DNA from: Bacteroidales bacterium
GTDB taxonomy: Bacteria > Bacteroidota > Bacteroidia > Bacteroidales > WCHB1-69
Assembly (NCBI GenBank): GCA_016288655.1
Contig: JAEEKX010000034.1
Coordinates: forward strand, 31,845 to 95,844
Direction of reading: 5' to 3'
DNA length: 64,000 nt
Positions 1 to 10,200 of this stretch are shown piece by piece. Both the position numbers and the translations under genes were made by a program. The notes beneath the pieces were generated by a model. It ran no database searches. It was not told where the DNA came from and saw only the letters and a list, made by a program, of their open reading frames with translations. Positions within the stretch are counted from its first letter, which is position 1; every line of letters begins with the position of its first letter.

Positions 1-1411
1 TGAACTTCACGTTGGTCTGTTCGCCCAGCGAATAGTAGTGCCAGATCTCATACGGATAGGCCTGCGGATCGTATGGCTCCTCGGTGATGGTGGTCGGCGG
101 GCCGTAGCGCAGATAGACGCGCCCGCGGTCTGTGCGGAAGCCCTTGATGACCGTACTGCCGTAACGCTCATTCACGTAGTCAACCTTGGCCTTGTATGCC
201 AGCCACGCGCCTTCGGGGTCGTCGGGCGCGCGGTCGATCCAGAAGCCGTAGAAGTACCGTTGCAACTCGTCGAGCGGCACCTTCTTCATCTGCTGTAAAA
301 AGAACTCCTGCTCCGCAACCGTGCCGATAGGATAGAGCGTCGCCACATTCTCTTGAAGTGTCTTCAAATCAGTCATCTTCTCCACAAAAGTGTGCTCCAC
401 CACCACGTCGTCGTAGTGGGAAAGGTCGAGTTGGATCCGCGGATTGCTGCGTTGGAAGAACGCGCGGGAGAAGGCAAGCACCGTGGAGTCGGCGTCCATG
501 ACATAGAGGTTAAGGTGATAGTTGCCCGACGGCAGATGAAAGATGTTGAAAATGTGGACGAAGACGGAGACCGGAGCGGTCTGCACCTCACGACAATAGA
601 CATACTCGGGCTTTGCCGCACGCCCCAGCTCCACAATCTCCGACTTCACGATGAAGGACTTTCCTGCGCCCAGCACCTTGTCAGTGTTGTAAATCTCACA
701 ACTGAAAGGCAGGGAATAGACCTTTTCGGGAGCATACTGCTGGAACAACGGCGTCACCCAGAAGCCGTACTTGTCGAAAACCCCGCCGTCGCCGCTGCGA
801 TTCATCCGCTCGTACAACGAAATGTCGGAGGTCGAGACCCTGTCGGCAGGGAAATCCACATGCACGAAGTCAATATAGCGGATGGAATCGCCATTCCCGT
901 TCACATCTTTCAAGGTGAAATAGAGATAATAGTCGCCATTGGGGACGGCGAGGTTGCGCACGTCGCTGAAATAGGATTTCTCCTGTAGCGACTCCTCCAA
1001 CTTGGGCGGACTGACGAGAATATAATGCAACATGTTGACACTCTCCTCATTACCGCCATCGTTCTTGCGGCGCACATCCACGAGAATATCGACAGAGGCC
1101 TCGTAACGTCCAGCGGACATGGGTTGAGAAACGGCACGTCCATTCTGGACTTCGCCTCGCTTTAAGAGATTCTGGTTGGACATCGGTACGTAATTGACCG
1201 TGCTTCCATCCACGATAAACTGAAATTCAATATACGACTGCATTTCATCCGTAGAATAGGCATGGAAATTCAGAACGGCTTTCAAACTTTTGGTGGCAAT
1301 GCTGTCCGTCTGCGGCTTTGCATTTTTCTTCTTTTGGGCATAGCCGGCGGGAAGAAACAGTGCTGTGAGCAGAAGCAGGACAGTGAATCTCAACAAGTTC
1401 TTTTTCATCAT
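1..1411 (-). CDS. GWxTD-domain-like secreted protein (3' end truncated by window edge)
   Basis: Minus-strand frame open from ATG at about 1411/1408 (MKKNLLRFTVLLLLTALFLPAGYAQ..., signal peptide) to the window edge. The C-terminal part contains ...FYGFWIDRAPDDPEGAWLAYKAKVDYVNERYG...GFRTDRGRVYLRYGPPTTI, resembling GWxTD domains. Not in the ORF track because no stop lies in the window. Confidence 0.75.
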   Translation of the reverse strand, partial: MMKKNLLRFTVLLLLTALFLPAGYAQKKKNAKPQTDSIATKSLKAVLNFHAYSTDEMQSYIEFQFIVDGSTVNYVPMSNQNLLKRGEVQNGRAVSQPMSAGRYEASVDILVDVRRKNDGGNEESVNMLHYILVSPPKLEESLQEKSYFSDVRNLAVPNGDYYLYFTLKDVNGNGDSIRYIDFVHVDFPADRVSTSDISLYERMNRSGDGGVFDKYGFWVTPLFQQYAPEKVYSLPFSCEIYNTDKVLGAGKSFIVKSEIVELGRAAKPEYVYCREVQTAPVSVFVHIFNIFHLPSGNYHLNLYVMDADSTVLAFSRAFFQRSNPRIQLDLSHYDDVVVEHTFVEKMTDLKTLQENVATLYPIGTVAEQEFFLQQMKKVPLDELQRYFYGFWIDRAPDDPEGAWLAYKAKVDYVNERYGSTVIKGFRTDRGRVYLRYGPPTTITEEPYDPQAYPYEIWHYYSLGEQTNVKF

Positions 1412-1428
1412 TTTACAAGTATAAAAAT

Positions 1429-3135
1429 TTAGTAAAGCCCAATCACTTGGGAATACGAGGTTCCGTCAGGAGATATAACCTTAACTCTCACAAAACTATA
1501 TCCACTATCATAAGCATTGATGTTGAACTTGGGCAGTTTCACTTTGGTAGTGCCGAAGATGTGGCCATCCTCCAAGGCCTGTCCCTTCACCTTGACCTCT
1601 TTCACATAGACGTTGGGATCTCCATCGATTCGCATCTCGAGTTTGATGGTGGAGATGCCTCGGTTGCACAGATAGGCGCAGTTGACGACGGGTTTGTTGG
1701 TGCTGTTGTCGAAGACGATGAGCACGGGAGCGTCGTAGTCGCGGGCGAGGTTGTTGTAGGCAGACATGAAGTTGGGGATACCGTAGCCGGCCTGCGGCTG
1801 CGGATTGCTGTGGAGGTTGCCGGCACGCTGCACGGCATCGATGACATCCTCAACACTTTTCTCGGGGAAGAGTTGCCAGAGGCAGGCGACCATGCCGGAG
1901 AGTACGGGTGAGGAGAAAGAGGTGCCGTAGGATGCCTCAATCTCGTCTTCGGGGGTGATGACCATGACGCGGGAACCGACGGCGATGGCGTCGGGCTTGA
2001 CGCGCCCGTCGGCGGTGGGACCGTAGGAGGAGAACTCGGCCATTGAGCCCTCGCGGTCGATGGCACCCACGGTGAGGACGCCCTCGGCATCGGCGGGCGC
2101 GGTGATGTAGTGCCACTCCTCGTCGCCTTCGTTGCCGGCGCTCACGCAAATGATCATCCCCTTCTGGGCGGCCAACGTGGCGGCCTGCGACGCCCGGCTG
2201 ATCTTGCCGTTCATCTCCTCATATTGATAGGATTGCAATTTGTTGTCGAACTTGTAATATCCCAACGAGGAGTTGAGCACGTCGCAGCCCAGACTGTCGG
2301 CCCACTCCACGCCGGCCACCCAATTGTCCTCCTCGATCTTGTTCTCGCTGCGAGAATCCTCCGTCATCGCCAAGTAGAACGAGGCCTTGGGGGCAGTGCC
2401 CATGAACTCGTTATCGACATAGCCGGTGATGCACGAAAGCACCTCGGAGCCGTGGGAGCCGCTGATGAAGACCGAACGGCCCGGCTGGACGAAATTGCGA
2501 GTGCCCAACAGACGCCCCTCCTGGCGCAACGCCTCGAAACACTCCATCTTGTTGGCGTTCTTGAAGCCGCCGTCCATCACCACCATCAGCATGCCCTCTC
2601 CGCGCGCGCCCAAACGGTGCAGCCAATGAGCCTGGTTCATCGCCAACTGAACGGAGGTCTTGCCGTATGAGAAGTTGCCGACATGCTCATCCGCCACGAA
2701 GACCTCCTTCGTCGTTTTCGGAGGAGTGTAGGTGCTCTGTGGATAGTCGAAAGTCTCCTCGTTCTCTAAAGAAGCCGTGCACTCGCACATCGCCACGCAC
2801 TTCAACTCCCTGATCTGCTTGTCGATATCCTTCACCGTGGAATAAACCGTGATGCCATTGAGCCATTTCGACTTCGTGAGCAGCACCATGTTCTCATCCA
2901 ACGCCAGCACCTGGCGGATGTAACTTTCGTTGACAGGGAAATCCTGCTCGGTGATATCGATGTTGAACCGCTGACGCTTCTCAATGGCCCGCGGCGACAG
3001 GAACTCCTGCGGCCGATCGATTGAATAGGTGGTGTTCGCCTTATCCTTAAACTGCACCCAATATTTGGCGGGCGACTGGGCATACAAGGTCACGAAAAAA
3101 CTCGCGACAATCACAAAAACGAATGTCCTTTTCAT
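1429..3135 (-). CDS. S8 (subtilisin-like) serine peptidase, secreted, no obvious T9SS tail
   Basis: Signal peptide MKRTFVFVIVASFFVTLYAQ. Catalytic motifs VVMDGGF (Asp), SGSHGSEV (His), YGTSFSSPVLSG (Ser). Ends ...GTSYSQVIGLY. Confidence 0.9.
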   Translation of the reverse strand: MKRTFVFVIVASFFVTLYAQSPAKYWVQFKDKANTTYSIDRPQEFLSPRAIEKRQRFNIDITEQDFPVNESYIRQVLALDENMVLLTKSKWLNGITVYSTVKDIDKQIRELKCVAMCECTASLENEETFDYPQSTYTPPKTTKEVFVADEHVGNFSYGKTSVQLAMNQAHWLHRLGARGEGMLMVVMDGGFKNANKMECFEALRQEGRLLGTRNFVQPGRSVFISGSHGSEVLSCITGYVDNEFMGTAPKASFYLAMTEDSRSENKIEEDNWVAGVEWADSLGCDVLNSSLGYYKFDNKLQSYQYEEMNGKISRASQAATLAAQKGMIICVSAGNEGDEEWHYITAPADAEGVLTVGAIDREGSMAEFSSYGPTADGRVKPDAIAVGSRVMVITPEDEIEASYGTSFSSPVLSGMVACLWQLFPEKSVEDVIDAVQRAGNLHSNPQPQAGYGIPNFMSAYNNLARDYDAPVLIVFDNSTNKPVVNCAYLCNRGISTIKLEMRIDGDPNVYVKEVKVKGQALEDGHIFGTTKVKLPKFNINAYDSGYSFVRVKVISPDGTSYSQVIGLY

Positions 3136-3154
3136 CGTAAAATATATTTGGCTG

Positions 3155-3162
3155 CAAATTTA
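3155..3162 (-). promoter_or_regulatory. Bacteroidetes -7 box TAAATTTG upstream of the S8 peptidase gene
   Basis: Reverse complement TAAATTTGCAGCC matches TAnnTTTG, about 20 nt upstream of the ATG. Confidence 0.55.
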
Positions 3163-3215
3163 CATGAAATTCCCATTTTTTATGATATAAAGGAAAAAAT
3201 TTCAGAATTTTCACG

Positions 3216-3223
3216 TACCTTTG
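3216..3223 (+). promoter_or_regulatory. Bacteroidetes -7 box TACCTTTG
   Basis: TACCTTTGCAGCCGC about 30 nt upstream of the ATG at 3255. Confidence 0.55.
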
Positions 3224-3254
3224 CAGCCGCAATCAACTGCAAAAACTGGTCAAG

Positions 3255-4763
3255 ATGGACGAAACAAAGAAAAAATCACGCAAGAAAGGTTGGCTGATCA
3301 CGCTTCTCGTGCTTTTAGTCCTGGGAACGGGTGCCGGCATCTATTTCTACACCAATTATTTAAGAAAAAGCACCATGGATCCCATGGAGATGGTACCTGG
3401 CGATGCCGCGCTGATGGTGGAGATCAACAACTACGACAGTTTCTTGGAATCCGCGGGGCACTGCCGCGCTTTCCTGAACGATGTGGTGTCACTCGGGGCG
3501 CTCGACGGCATGCAGTTCTTCCTTTCGCAATTCGACCAGCAGACCCTGTCCGGGGAGCCGATGGCGCTCTCGGTGCACCCGACCGACAACGGCAGCGCGC
3601 TGCTGCTGTCGCTGCGCGCCAAGACGTCGGAGTTCGACCGCCTGCTGAAGAAGCTGGAACTCAACCGGAACAACTTCCACGCCCACAGCGGCTATGAGAT
3701 CTACGAGATCGGCACGCACCACCGCACCTTCTACTTCTGCTACCACGACGGACTTTTCACCGTCGCCGAAAACGAGGCGGTGCTGAAGTCGGCGCTCGAC
3801 TGCATGTCATCGCGCAAGACGCTGTGCCGCGCCGAGGCCTTCCAGCCCCTGCGCGAAATGATGGACAAGAACCCGAAACAGAACTGGTTGGTGGTCGCGC
3901 AGTCGGCATTTTGGGAAAGCCAGCAGGGCAACCTGTCGCCCGAAGCCTCGCCCGTGCTTGAGGCCCTGCGCAACGTCACCGACTGGTCGGCCTACCAGAT
4001 CACCGTCAACGCCGGCGAGATCGTCCTGTCGGGCTATAGCGTGCTGAAAGAGGGCGCTTTCCTTAACCGATGGAACGGACAGCATCCCGCCGCCATCACG
4101 ACACCCGAGGAGATCCTCCCCGCCTCCATCGACGATTACGCCGAGTACAACATTTCCGACATCGACGCCTTCTGCCGCAACGCCCAACTTTCCGACAACG
4201 TCAGCACCGCCCTCAAGGCGCTGAAGAGCACCATGTTCCACACATTCACCCTCTCCGACACGCTCACCTACCGCTACTTCGCCGTGCGCGTCCCCACCTG
4301 CGACAGTGCCTTCCTGCAGTCGCTCCTTCCCGACAATCATACGATCGACTCCGTCAAACTCGGCACCCATCGGTTCGGACGCGGCAACTTCGCGCCCGCC
4401 CTCTGTCCCCACGCCACAGCGGTCGCCACCAACACCTTCCTCATCTCCGACGACCTCAACTACCTCGTCTTTTCCGACTCCATCACCAATCTGCAAAAAT
4501 ACAGAGCCGCCCTGTCGAAAAACAAGTCACTGGCTGAAAATCAGATCTATGTCAACTTGAAGAATGACGGCCGCTGGACTTCCCGCGCCGGCTACCAACT
4601 TTTCTTTCAAAACCGAGAGGACTCCATCGACAAATATCTCAACTCCAAACTCATCTCCCGCAACACTCGCCTCCGCGACATCCGATACATTTTATATAAT
4701 GCCCAAGAGCCCGTCGGGCAACTCGTCCCCAACAACATCTACATTCGCTTCTCCACCAAGTAA
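3255..4763 (+). CDS. Membrane-anchored hypothetical protein, DUF3352-like
   Basis: N-terminal TM segment (KKGWLITLLVLLVLGTGAGIYFYTNYL) followed by ...MVPGDAALMVEINNYDSFLE...; Bacteroidetes-type conserved hypothetical. Confidence 0.6.
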   Translation: MDETKKKSRKKGWLITLLVLLVLGTGAGIYFYTNYLRKSTMDPMEMVPGDAALMVEINNYDSFLESAGHCRAFLNDVVSLGALDGMQFFLSQFDQQTLSGEPMALSVHPTDNGSALLLSLRAKTSEFDRLLKKLELNRNNFHAHSGYEIYEIGTHHRTFYFCYHDGLFTVAENEAVLKSALDCMSSRKTLCRAEAFQPLREMMDKNPKQNWLVVAQSAFWESQQGNLSPEASPVLEALRNVTDWSAYQITVNAGEIVLSGYSVLKEGAFLNRWNGQHPAAITTPEEILPASIDDYAEYNISDIDAFCRNAQLSDNVSTALKALKSTMFHTFTLSDTLTYRYFAVRVPTCDSAFLQSLLPDNHTIDSVKLGTHRFGRGNFAPALCPHATAVATNTFLISDDLNYLVFSDSITNLQKYRAALSKNKSLAENQIYVNLKNDGRWTSRAGYQLFFQNREDSIDKYLNSKLISRNTRLRDIRYILYNAQEPVGQLVPNNIYIRFSTK

Positions 4764-4804
4764 TTTTGAGTACAACGAATTGAATCACAAAAATTTATAA
4801 TATC

Positions 4805-6175
4805 ATGAAAGATTTAAAGAACTACATCGAAACCCACAAAGACCGTTTTTTGGAAGAACTTTTCAGTCTGATCCGCATCCCCTCCATCAGTTCGCAAGAG
4901 GAGCATAAGGGCGACATGGTACGTTGCGCCGAACGCTGGCGTGAGCTGATCCTCGCCGCCGGTGCCGACCGTTGCGAGGTGATGCCCACCGAAGGCAATC
5001 CCGTCGTCTATGGTGAGAAGTTCATCGACGCCAACGCCCCCACCGTGCTAGTGTACGGCCACTACGACGTCATGCCCGTCGATCCCATAGAACTCTGGAA
5101 ATCAGAACCTTTCGAACCCGTCATCCATGACGGAAAGATCTGGGCGCGCGGTGCGGACGACGACAAAGGACAGTCGTTCATGCACGCCAAGGCCTTCGAA
5201 TACATGGTGAAGACCGGCCAGCTGCCCTGCAACGTCAAGTTCATGCTCGAGGGCGAAGAGGAGATCGGCAGCGGCAGTCTCTACGGCTTCTGCGAGAAGA
5301 ACAAGGAACTGCTGAAGGCCGACATCATCCTGGTGTCCGACACCGGCATGATCGCCACCGACATCCCATCCATCACCGTCGGCCTGCGCGGACTGAGTTA
5401 CCTCGAAGTGGAGGTGACCGGCCCCAACAAGGACCTGCATTCCGGCATCTTCGGCGGTGCCGTCGCCAACCCCATCAACATCCTCTGCCAGATGATCGCC
5501 TCCTTGCAGAACGAGAAGAACGAGATCACCATCCCGCACTTCTACGACGACGTGCTGGTGCTCTCCGACGAGGAGCGTGCCCTGATGGCCAAGGCCCCGT
5601 TCAACCTCGAGGAATACAAGAAGGCCATCGACGTAGAAGAACTGCACGGGGAAGAAGGGTACAGCACTATCGAGCGCACCGGCATCCGCCCGACGCTCGA
5701 CCTCTGCGGCATCTGGGGTGGCTACACCGGCGAGGGCTCCAAGACCGTGCTCCCCTCCAAGGCCTGCGCCAAGGTCTCCATGCGCCTTGTGCCCAACCAG
5801 GACTCCACCAAGATCGCCGAACTATTCCAGAAACATTTCGAGAGCATCGCGCCCAAGTGCGTCAAGGTGAAAGTGACTCCGTGCCATGGCGGCGAGGCCT
5901 ACGTCTCCCCCATTGATATGCCCGCCTACAAGGCCGCCGAAAAGGCCTACGAGACCACCTTCGGCAAACGCCCCATTCCCACCCGCAGCGGCGGCAGCAT
6001 CCCGATCATCTCCGGCTTCGAGCGCATCCTCGGCACCAAAGCCATCCTCATGGGCTTCGGCCTCGGCGAAGACGCCATCCACTCCCCCAACGAGAACTAC
6101 AAACTCGAACACTTCTTCAAAGGCATTGAAACCATTCCGTACTTCTATAAATATTATGCTGAGATGATGAAATAA
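4805..6175 (+). CDS. M20 family dipeptidase/deacylase
   Basis: VYGHYDVMPVDP, ARGADDDKGQ, EGEEEIGS metal-binding motifs of M20 peptidases. Confidence 0.9.
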   Translation: MKDLKNYIETHKDRFLEELFSLIRIPSISSQEEHKGDMVRCAERWRELILAAGADRCEVMPTEGNPVVYGEKFIDANAPTVLVYGHYDVMPVDPIELWKSEPFEPVIHDGKIWARGADDDKGQSFMHAKAFEYMVKTGQLPCNVKFMLEGEEEIGSGSLYGFCEKNKELLKADIILVSDTGMIATDIPSITVGLRGLSYLEVEVTGPNKDLHSGIFGGAVANPINILCQMIASLQNEKNEITIPHFYDDVLVLSDEERALMAKAPFNLEEYKKAIDVEELHGEEGYSTIERTGIRPTLDLCGIWGGYTGEGSKTVLPSKACAKVSMRLVPNQDSTKIAELFQKHFESIAPKCVKVKVTPCHGGEAYVSPIDMPAYKAAEKAYETTFGKRPIPTRSGGSIPIISGFERILGTKAILMGFGLGEDAIHSPNENYKLEHFFKGIETIPYFYKYYAEMMK

Positions 6176-6198
6176 ATCATCCGTCCTTTATTATAAAG

Positions 6199-7875
6199 AT
6201 GAAACGTATCACTCTCTTTCTGCTTTCCGCCATTTTCACCACGGCGGCCTTTTCCCAGAACGTCAACTGTTACCGCATCTATCTGCACGACAAGGAGGGC
6301 ACCCCCTACTCCATCGACCAACCCGAGGAGTTCCTCTCGCAGCGTTGTCTTGACAAGCGCGCCCGCTACGACGTGCCCGTCACCGAGCAGGACCTGCCGC
6401 TCAGTCCCACCTACATCAGTGCGATTGAAGGTGTGAGCGCACAACTGCGGGTGCTGTCGAAGTCGAAATGGACCAACACACTCACGGTGTGGTGCCCCGA
6501 CACAGCCCGCATGGCCGACGTGCGCGCCCTCGCGTTCGTCGATAGCGTAAAGCCCGTCGGCTTCTACGAGAGTATGGACAACCGCCTGTTCGACGACCTG
6601 CCGGTTTACGACCAGACCGTCAACCCAAGTGACTCGACGACCTACGGCAAGGGTGCGGCGCAACTCGCGCTGCACAACGGACAGTTGCTGCACGCCCAGG
6701 GCTACCGCGGCGAGGGGATGCTCATCGCCATGCTGGACGCCGGCTGGCTCGCCTTCGAACGCACGCCGTGGTTTGCCAACCTATACGAAAACGGCCAAAT
6801 CTGGGGCACCCGCAACTTCGTACCGGGCATGGAGAACGTCTATCTGGGACACAGCCACGGCACCAGTTGCGCCTCCACCATTGTGAGCAACGTCTTCGCC
6901 AACGACACGCTCGTGGGCGTCGCCCCCAACGCCAATATCTTCTTCATCCGCACGGAAGACCCCGAATTTGAAATGCTCATCGAGGAGGACTTCTTCGCCG
7001 CCGGACTAGAGGTGGCCGACAGCATCGGCGCCGACATCGTCACGGCGTCGCTGGGCTACACCCGCTTCGACGACTCCTCGTTCGTCTTCGACTACAGCTC
7101 CTGCGACGGGCACACCTCCATCTGCTCGCAAGCCGCCACCATCGCAGCACACAAGGCCATGGTGGTCTGCTCCGCCGCCGGCAACGACGGCGCTAACGAG
7201 TGGCACAAACTCTCCCGCCCCAGCGACGCGGAGGACATCCTCTGTGTGGGCGCCGTCAACGTCGATAGCGTCTATGCACCCTTCTCCAGTTGCGGACCCA
7301 GTTACGACGGCCGCGTCAAGCCCGACGTAGTCTCCTGTGGCTATGACACATACGTGGTCGCCCCAGGTACCTACGATGGCGAAAATCCCTTCCATTACAT
7401 GGTGATCTACGCCGGCAACGGCACATCCTTCGCCACCCCCATCATGGCGGGCATGGCCACCTGCCTTTGGCAGGCGCTGCCGCAACTCAACTCCTTAGAA
7501 ATCATGCAGATCATTCGTGAATCGGGGCACCAGTATAACGCGCCCGACACGCTGTTGGGCTACGGCATTCCCAACATCTACCAGGCCTGGCTCGACCACC
7601 GCACCGACGGCATCGCCGCACCGCTCCTGCCCACCGTCACCTTCACCGCCTTCCCCAACCCGTGCAGCAGCCAACTCACCATCCGCAACCCCGGACACGA
7701 GAGCGTCAACATCTGCGCCTTCGACCTGCGCGGACGGGTGGTTTTCGCCGACAACAACTTCAACGACAACAATTTACAATCCATCAACACCACATCCTGG
7801 CCGGCAGGCACCTATTTAGTGCGCGTGCAACGGCAGTGGGGCCGCGCCGAAATCATCAAGGTGGTCAAGGAATAA
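6199..7875 (+). CDS. S8 serine peptidase with T9SS C-terminal sorting domain
   Basis: Signal peptide. Motifs AMLDAGW, GHSHGTSCAS, NGTSFATPIMAG. C-terminal ...FTAFPNPCSSQLTIRN...LRGRVVF...WPAGTYLVRVQRQWGRAEIIKVVKE is a Por-secretion tail. Confidence 0.92.
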   Translation: MKRITLFLLSAIFTTAAFSQNVNCYRIYLHDKEGTPYSIDQPEEFLSQRCLDKRARYDVPVTEQDLPLSPTYISAIEGVSAQLRVLSKSKWTNTLTVWCPDTARMADVRALAFVDSVKPVGFYESMDNRLFDDLPVYDQTVNPSDSTTYGKGAAQLALHNGQLLHAQGYRGEGMLIAMLDAGWLAFERTPWFANLYENGQIWGTRNFVPGMENVYLGHSHGTSCASTIVSNVFANDTLVGVAPNANIFFIRTEDPEFEMLIEEDFFAAGLEVADSIGADIVTASLGYTRFDDSSFVFDYSSCDGHTSICSQAATIAAHKAMVVCSAAGNDGANEWHKLSRPSDAEDILCVGAVNVDSVYAPFSSCGPSYDGRVKPDVVSCGYDTYVVAPGTYDGENPFHYMVIYAGNGTSFATPIMAGMATCLWQALPQLNSLEIMQIIRESGHQYNAPDTLLGYGIPNIYQAWLDHRTDGIAAPLLPTVTFTAFPNPCSSQLTIRNPGHESVNICAFDLRGRVVFADNNFNDNNLQSINTTSWPAGTYLVRVQRQWGRAEIIKVVKE

Positions 7876-7898
7876 CCGGTCAACGAGCCGTACTTATC

Positions 7899-8930
7899 TT
7901 AAATATAGTATTCCGCGATGCGCTTCATCTCGGAACTGACGTTGTTGCCTTCGTACAGAATGCCGTAGATGGTCTCCGAGATCGGGATGGAGGCGCCGAA
8001 CTTCTTGTTCATCTCATGGATGCAGCGGACGGCATAGTAGCCCTCCGCAATCATACTCATCTCCAACTGCGCCACGCGCACCGACAGCCCGTGACCGATC
8101 ATGTTGCCGAACATGCGGTTGCGGCTGAAGTGAGAGTAAGAGGTCACGAGCAGGTCGCCGAGATAGACCGAGTCGTCGAGACAGCGCTCGCCCGGGAAGA
8201 CCTGGCGGACGAAGTTCTTCATCTCGCGCACGCCGTTGGCGATGTAGGCGGCGATGAAGTTGTCGCCATAGCCCAGACCGCTGTAGATGCCGGCGCCAAG
8301 GGCATAGATGTTCTTCATCACGACGGCGAGTTCTGCGCCCTTGATGTCGGAAGAGACGGAAGCCCGCACGTATCGGTTGGTGAACATCCTCGCCACGTCG
8401 GCCGCCAATTCCGCGTTAGTGGAGGCGGCGGTGAGAAAGGTGAACTTCTCTTGCGCGATCTCCTCCGCGTGCGACGGTCCGCTGATCATGGCCATGTTCG
8501 CCATCGGAATATGGAACTCATCATGCAGGTAGTCGGTGATAAACTGCAACCTCTCGGGAATGATACCCTTGACCGCCGTGATGATCTTCTTGTTCGACAT
8601 CCGGCTCTTCTTCAACGGCTCCAACGTCTTCTGCAAAAAAGCGGACGGGGTGACAATGATGACATAGTCGGCGCGGTTGACCACCTGACGCAAGTCATTG
8701 CTCACTTTAACATCTTTTGGGTCGATAAAAGTGGAACTGAGATACTTGGGATTGTGCCCATATTTGTTCACGCCCTCCACGATTTCGGGCTCTCTCACCC
8801 ACCAGTGGATGTGTTCGAGATTGGCCGATAATATCTTGATAATCGCGGTGGCCCAACTACCTCCGCCGATGACAGCGACACGGTAGCGAAGGCGTGTTTT
8901 CTTTCTAAAAGGAGTAGCGGTCTCTTCCAT
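7899..8930 (-). CDS. gpsA: NAD(P)H-dependent glycerol-3-phosphate dehydrogenase
   Basis: VAVIGGGSWATAIIKIL N-terminal NAD motif; KNIYALGAGIYSGLGYGDNFIAAYIANGVREM. Confidence 0.92.
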   Translation of the reverse strand: MEETATPFRKKTRLRYRVAVIGGGSWATAIIKILSANLEHIHWWVREPEIVEGVNKYGHNPKYLSSTFIDPKDVKVSNDLRQVVNRADYVIIVTPSAFLQKTLEPLKKSRMSNKKIITAVKGIIPERLQFITDYLHDEFHIPMANMAMISGPSHAEEIAQEKFTFLTAASTNAELAADVARMFTNRYVRASVSSDIKGAELAVVMKNIYALGAGIYSGLGYGDNFIAAYIANGVREMKNFVRQVFPGERCLDDSVYLGDLLVTSYSHFSRNRMFGNMIGHGLSVRVAQLEMSMIAEGYYAVRCIHEMNKKFGASIPISETIYGILYEGNNVSSEMKRIAEYYI

Positions 8931-8964
8931 TTAAAAGGAGTCTTTTTAACTTTTTTTAAGTGTG

Positions 8965-8972
8965 CAAAAATA
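8965..8972 (-). promoter_or_regulatory. -7 box TATTTTTG upstream of gpsA
   Basis: Reverse complement TATTTTTGCAC, 35 nt upstream of the ATG. Confidence 0.5.
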
Positions 8973-9012
8973 CACTTTTTTTTTGAAAGAGAGATTTTTT
9001 CAGAAAAATGTG

Positions 9013-10197
9013 CTACTCTTCCGCCGCCAGTCCTCCCAAAGAGGTCTCCTTGTAAAGCGAAGGCAGGTCGTGACCCGTGGCCTTCATCACGCGCACCACT
9101 TGGTCGAAACTGACGATATGCTTGCCGTCGGAGATCACAGCGAAGACGGCGGCGTCGATGGCACGGATGGACGCGAACGCATTCCGTTCGATACAGGGCA
9201 CTTGCACCAATCCGCAGATGGGGTCGCAGGTCAGTCCGAGGTGGTGTTCCAGTCCCATCTCGGCGGCGTATTCCACCTGATACGACGATCCACCCATCAG
9301 TTGGCAGAAGGCGCCGGCGGCCATGGCGCACGCCGATCCGACCTCGCCCTGGCAGCCCACCTCCGCCCCGCTGATGGAGGCGTTGTACTTGATGAGGTTG
9401 CCGATGAGTCCAGCTGTGGCGAGGGCGTGCAATATCTTCTTGTCGTTGCGCTCGTACTGGGTATAGTAGGTGTAGAGCACGGCGGGTAGAACCCCGCACG
9501 AGCCGCACGTGGGCGCGGTGACGATGGTGCGTCCGCTGGCGTTCTCCTCCGCCACGGCAAAGGCATACACCGGCGTGGAGTAGCGATGCTGCAACGACTG
9601 GTTCATCGCCTGCACCCGCGAGTACATGGTGGAGGCCTTGCGCGGCAGCATCAAGCCGCCGGGGAGCGTGCTCTCGTGCTCCAAGCCGCCTTTGATGCAT
9701 TGCTGCATCTCCTCCCACACCCGCTGCAGGTAATCCCATATGTCGGCATCCTCACGGTCGGCGACGTATTCCCACAACTTGCGGTTGCCGATGTGAGCGA
9801 GGATGTCGTCCATGGTGGCGTACTCGTAGATGCGTTCCGTACCATGTCGGGTGCCGTCCTCGGAGATGTCGCCGCCGCCCACGCTGAAGTAGCGCTTGGT
9901 CAGCAGTTCCCTACCGTCGGCCCCCAAGGCCGTGAACTCCATGCCGTTGGGATGCTCCGGCAGGAAGATCTCCGGTTTCCAGAGGATCTCCACCGGCTTC
10001 GGCGCCAACGTCTCCACGATGGCCATGTCGGTCATGTGCCCCTTGCCCGTAGCCGCCAGACTGCCGTAAAGCACCACCCGGTAGCGCGCGCCATCCGGGG
10101 TCAAGGCCAAGAAGGTCGCGGCGGCCTTCGCCGGTCCCATGGTGTGCGAACTCGACGGCCCGCGTCCGATCTTGAAAATGTGCTTGATACTTTCCAT
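9013..10197 (-). CDS. sdaA: L-serine ammonia-lyase (single-chain, iron-sulfur)
   Basis: IFKIGRGPSSSHTMGPAKAA start; TAPTCGSCGVLPAVLY; GLTCDPICGLVQVPCIERN cysteine motifs. Confidence 0.92.
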   Translation of the reverse strand: MESIKHIFKIGRGPSSSHTMGPAKAAATFLALTPDGARYRVVLYGSLAATGKGHMTDMAIVETLAPKPVEILWKPEIFLPEHPNGMEFTALGADGRELLTKRYFSVGGGDISEDGTRHGTERIYEYATMDDILAHIGNRKLWEYVADREDADIWDYLQRVWEEMQQCIKGGLEHESTLPGGLMLPRKASTMYSRVQAMNQSLQHRYSTPVYAFAVAEENASGRTIVTAPTCGSCGVLPAVLYTYYTQYERNDKKILHALATAGLIGNLIKYNASISGAEVGCQGEVGSACAMAAGAFCQLMGGSSYQVEYAAEMGLEHHLGLTCDPICGLVQVPCIERNAFASIRAIDAAVFAVISDGKHIVSFDQVVRVMKATGHDLPSLYKETSLGGLAAEE

Positions 10198-10200
10198 TAT

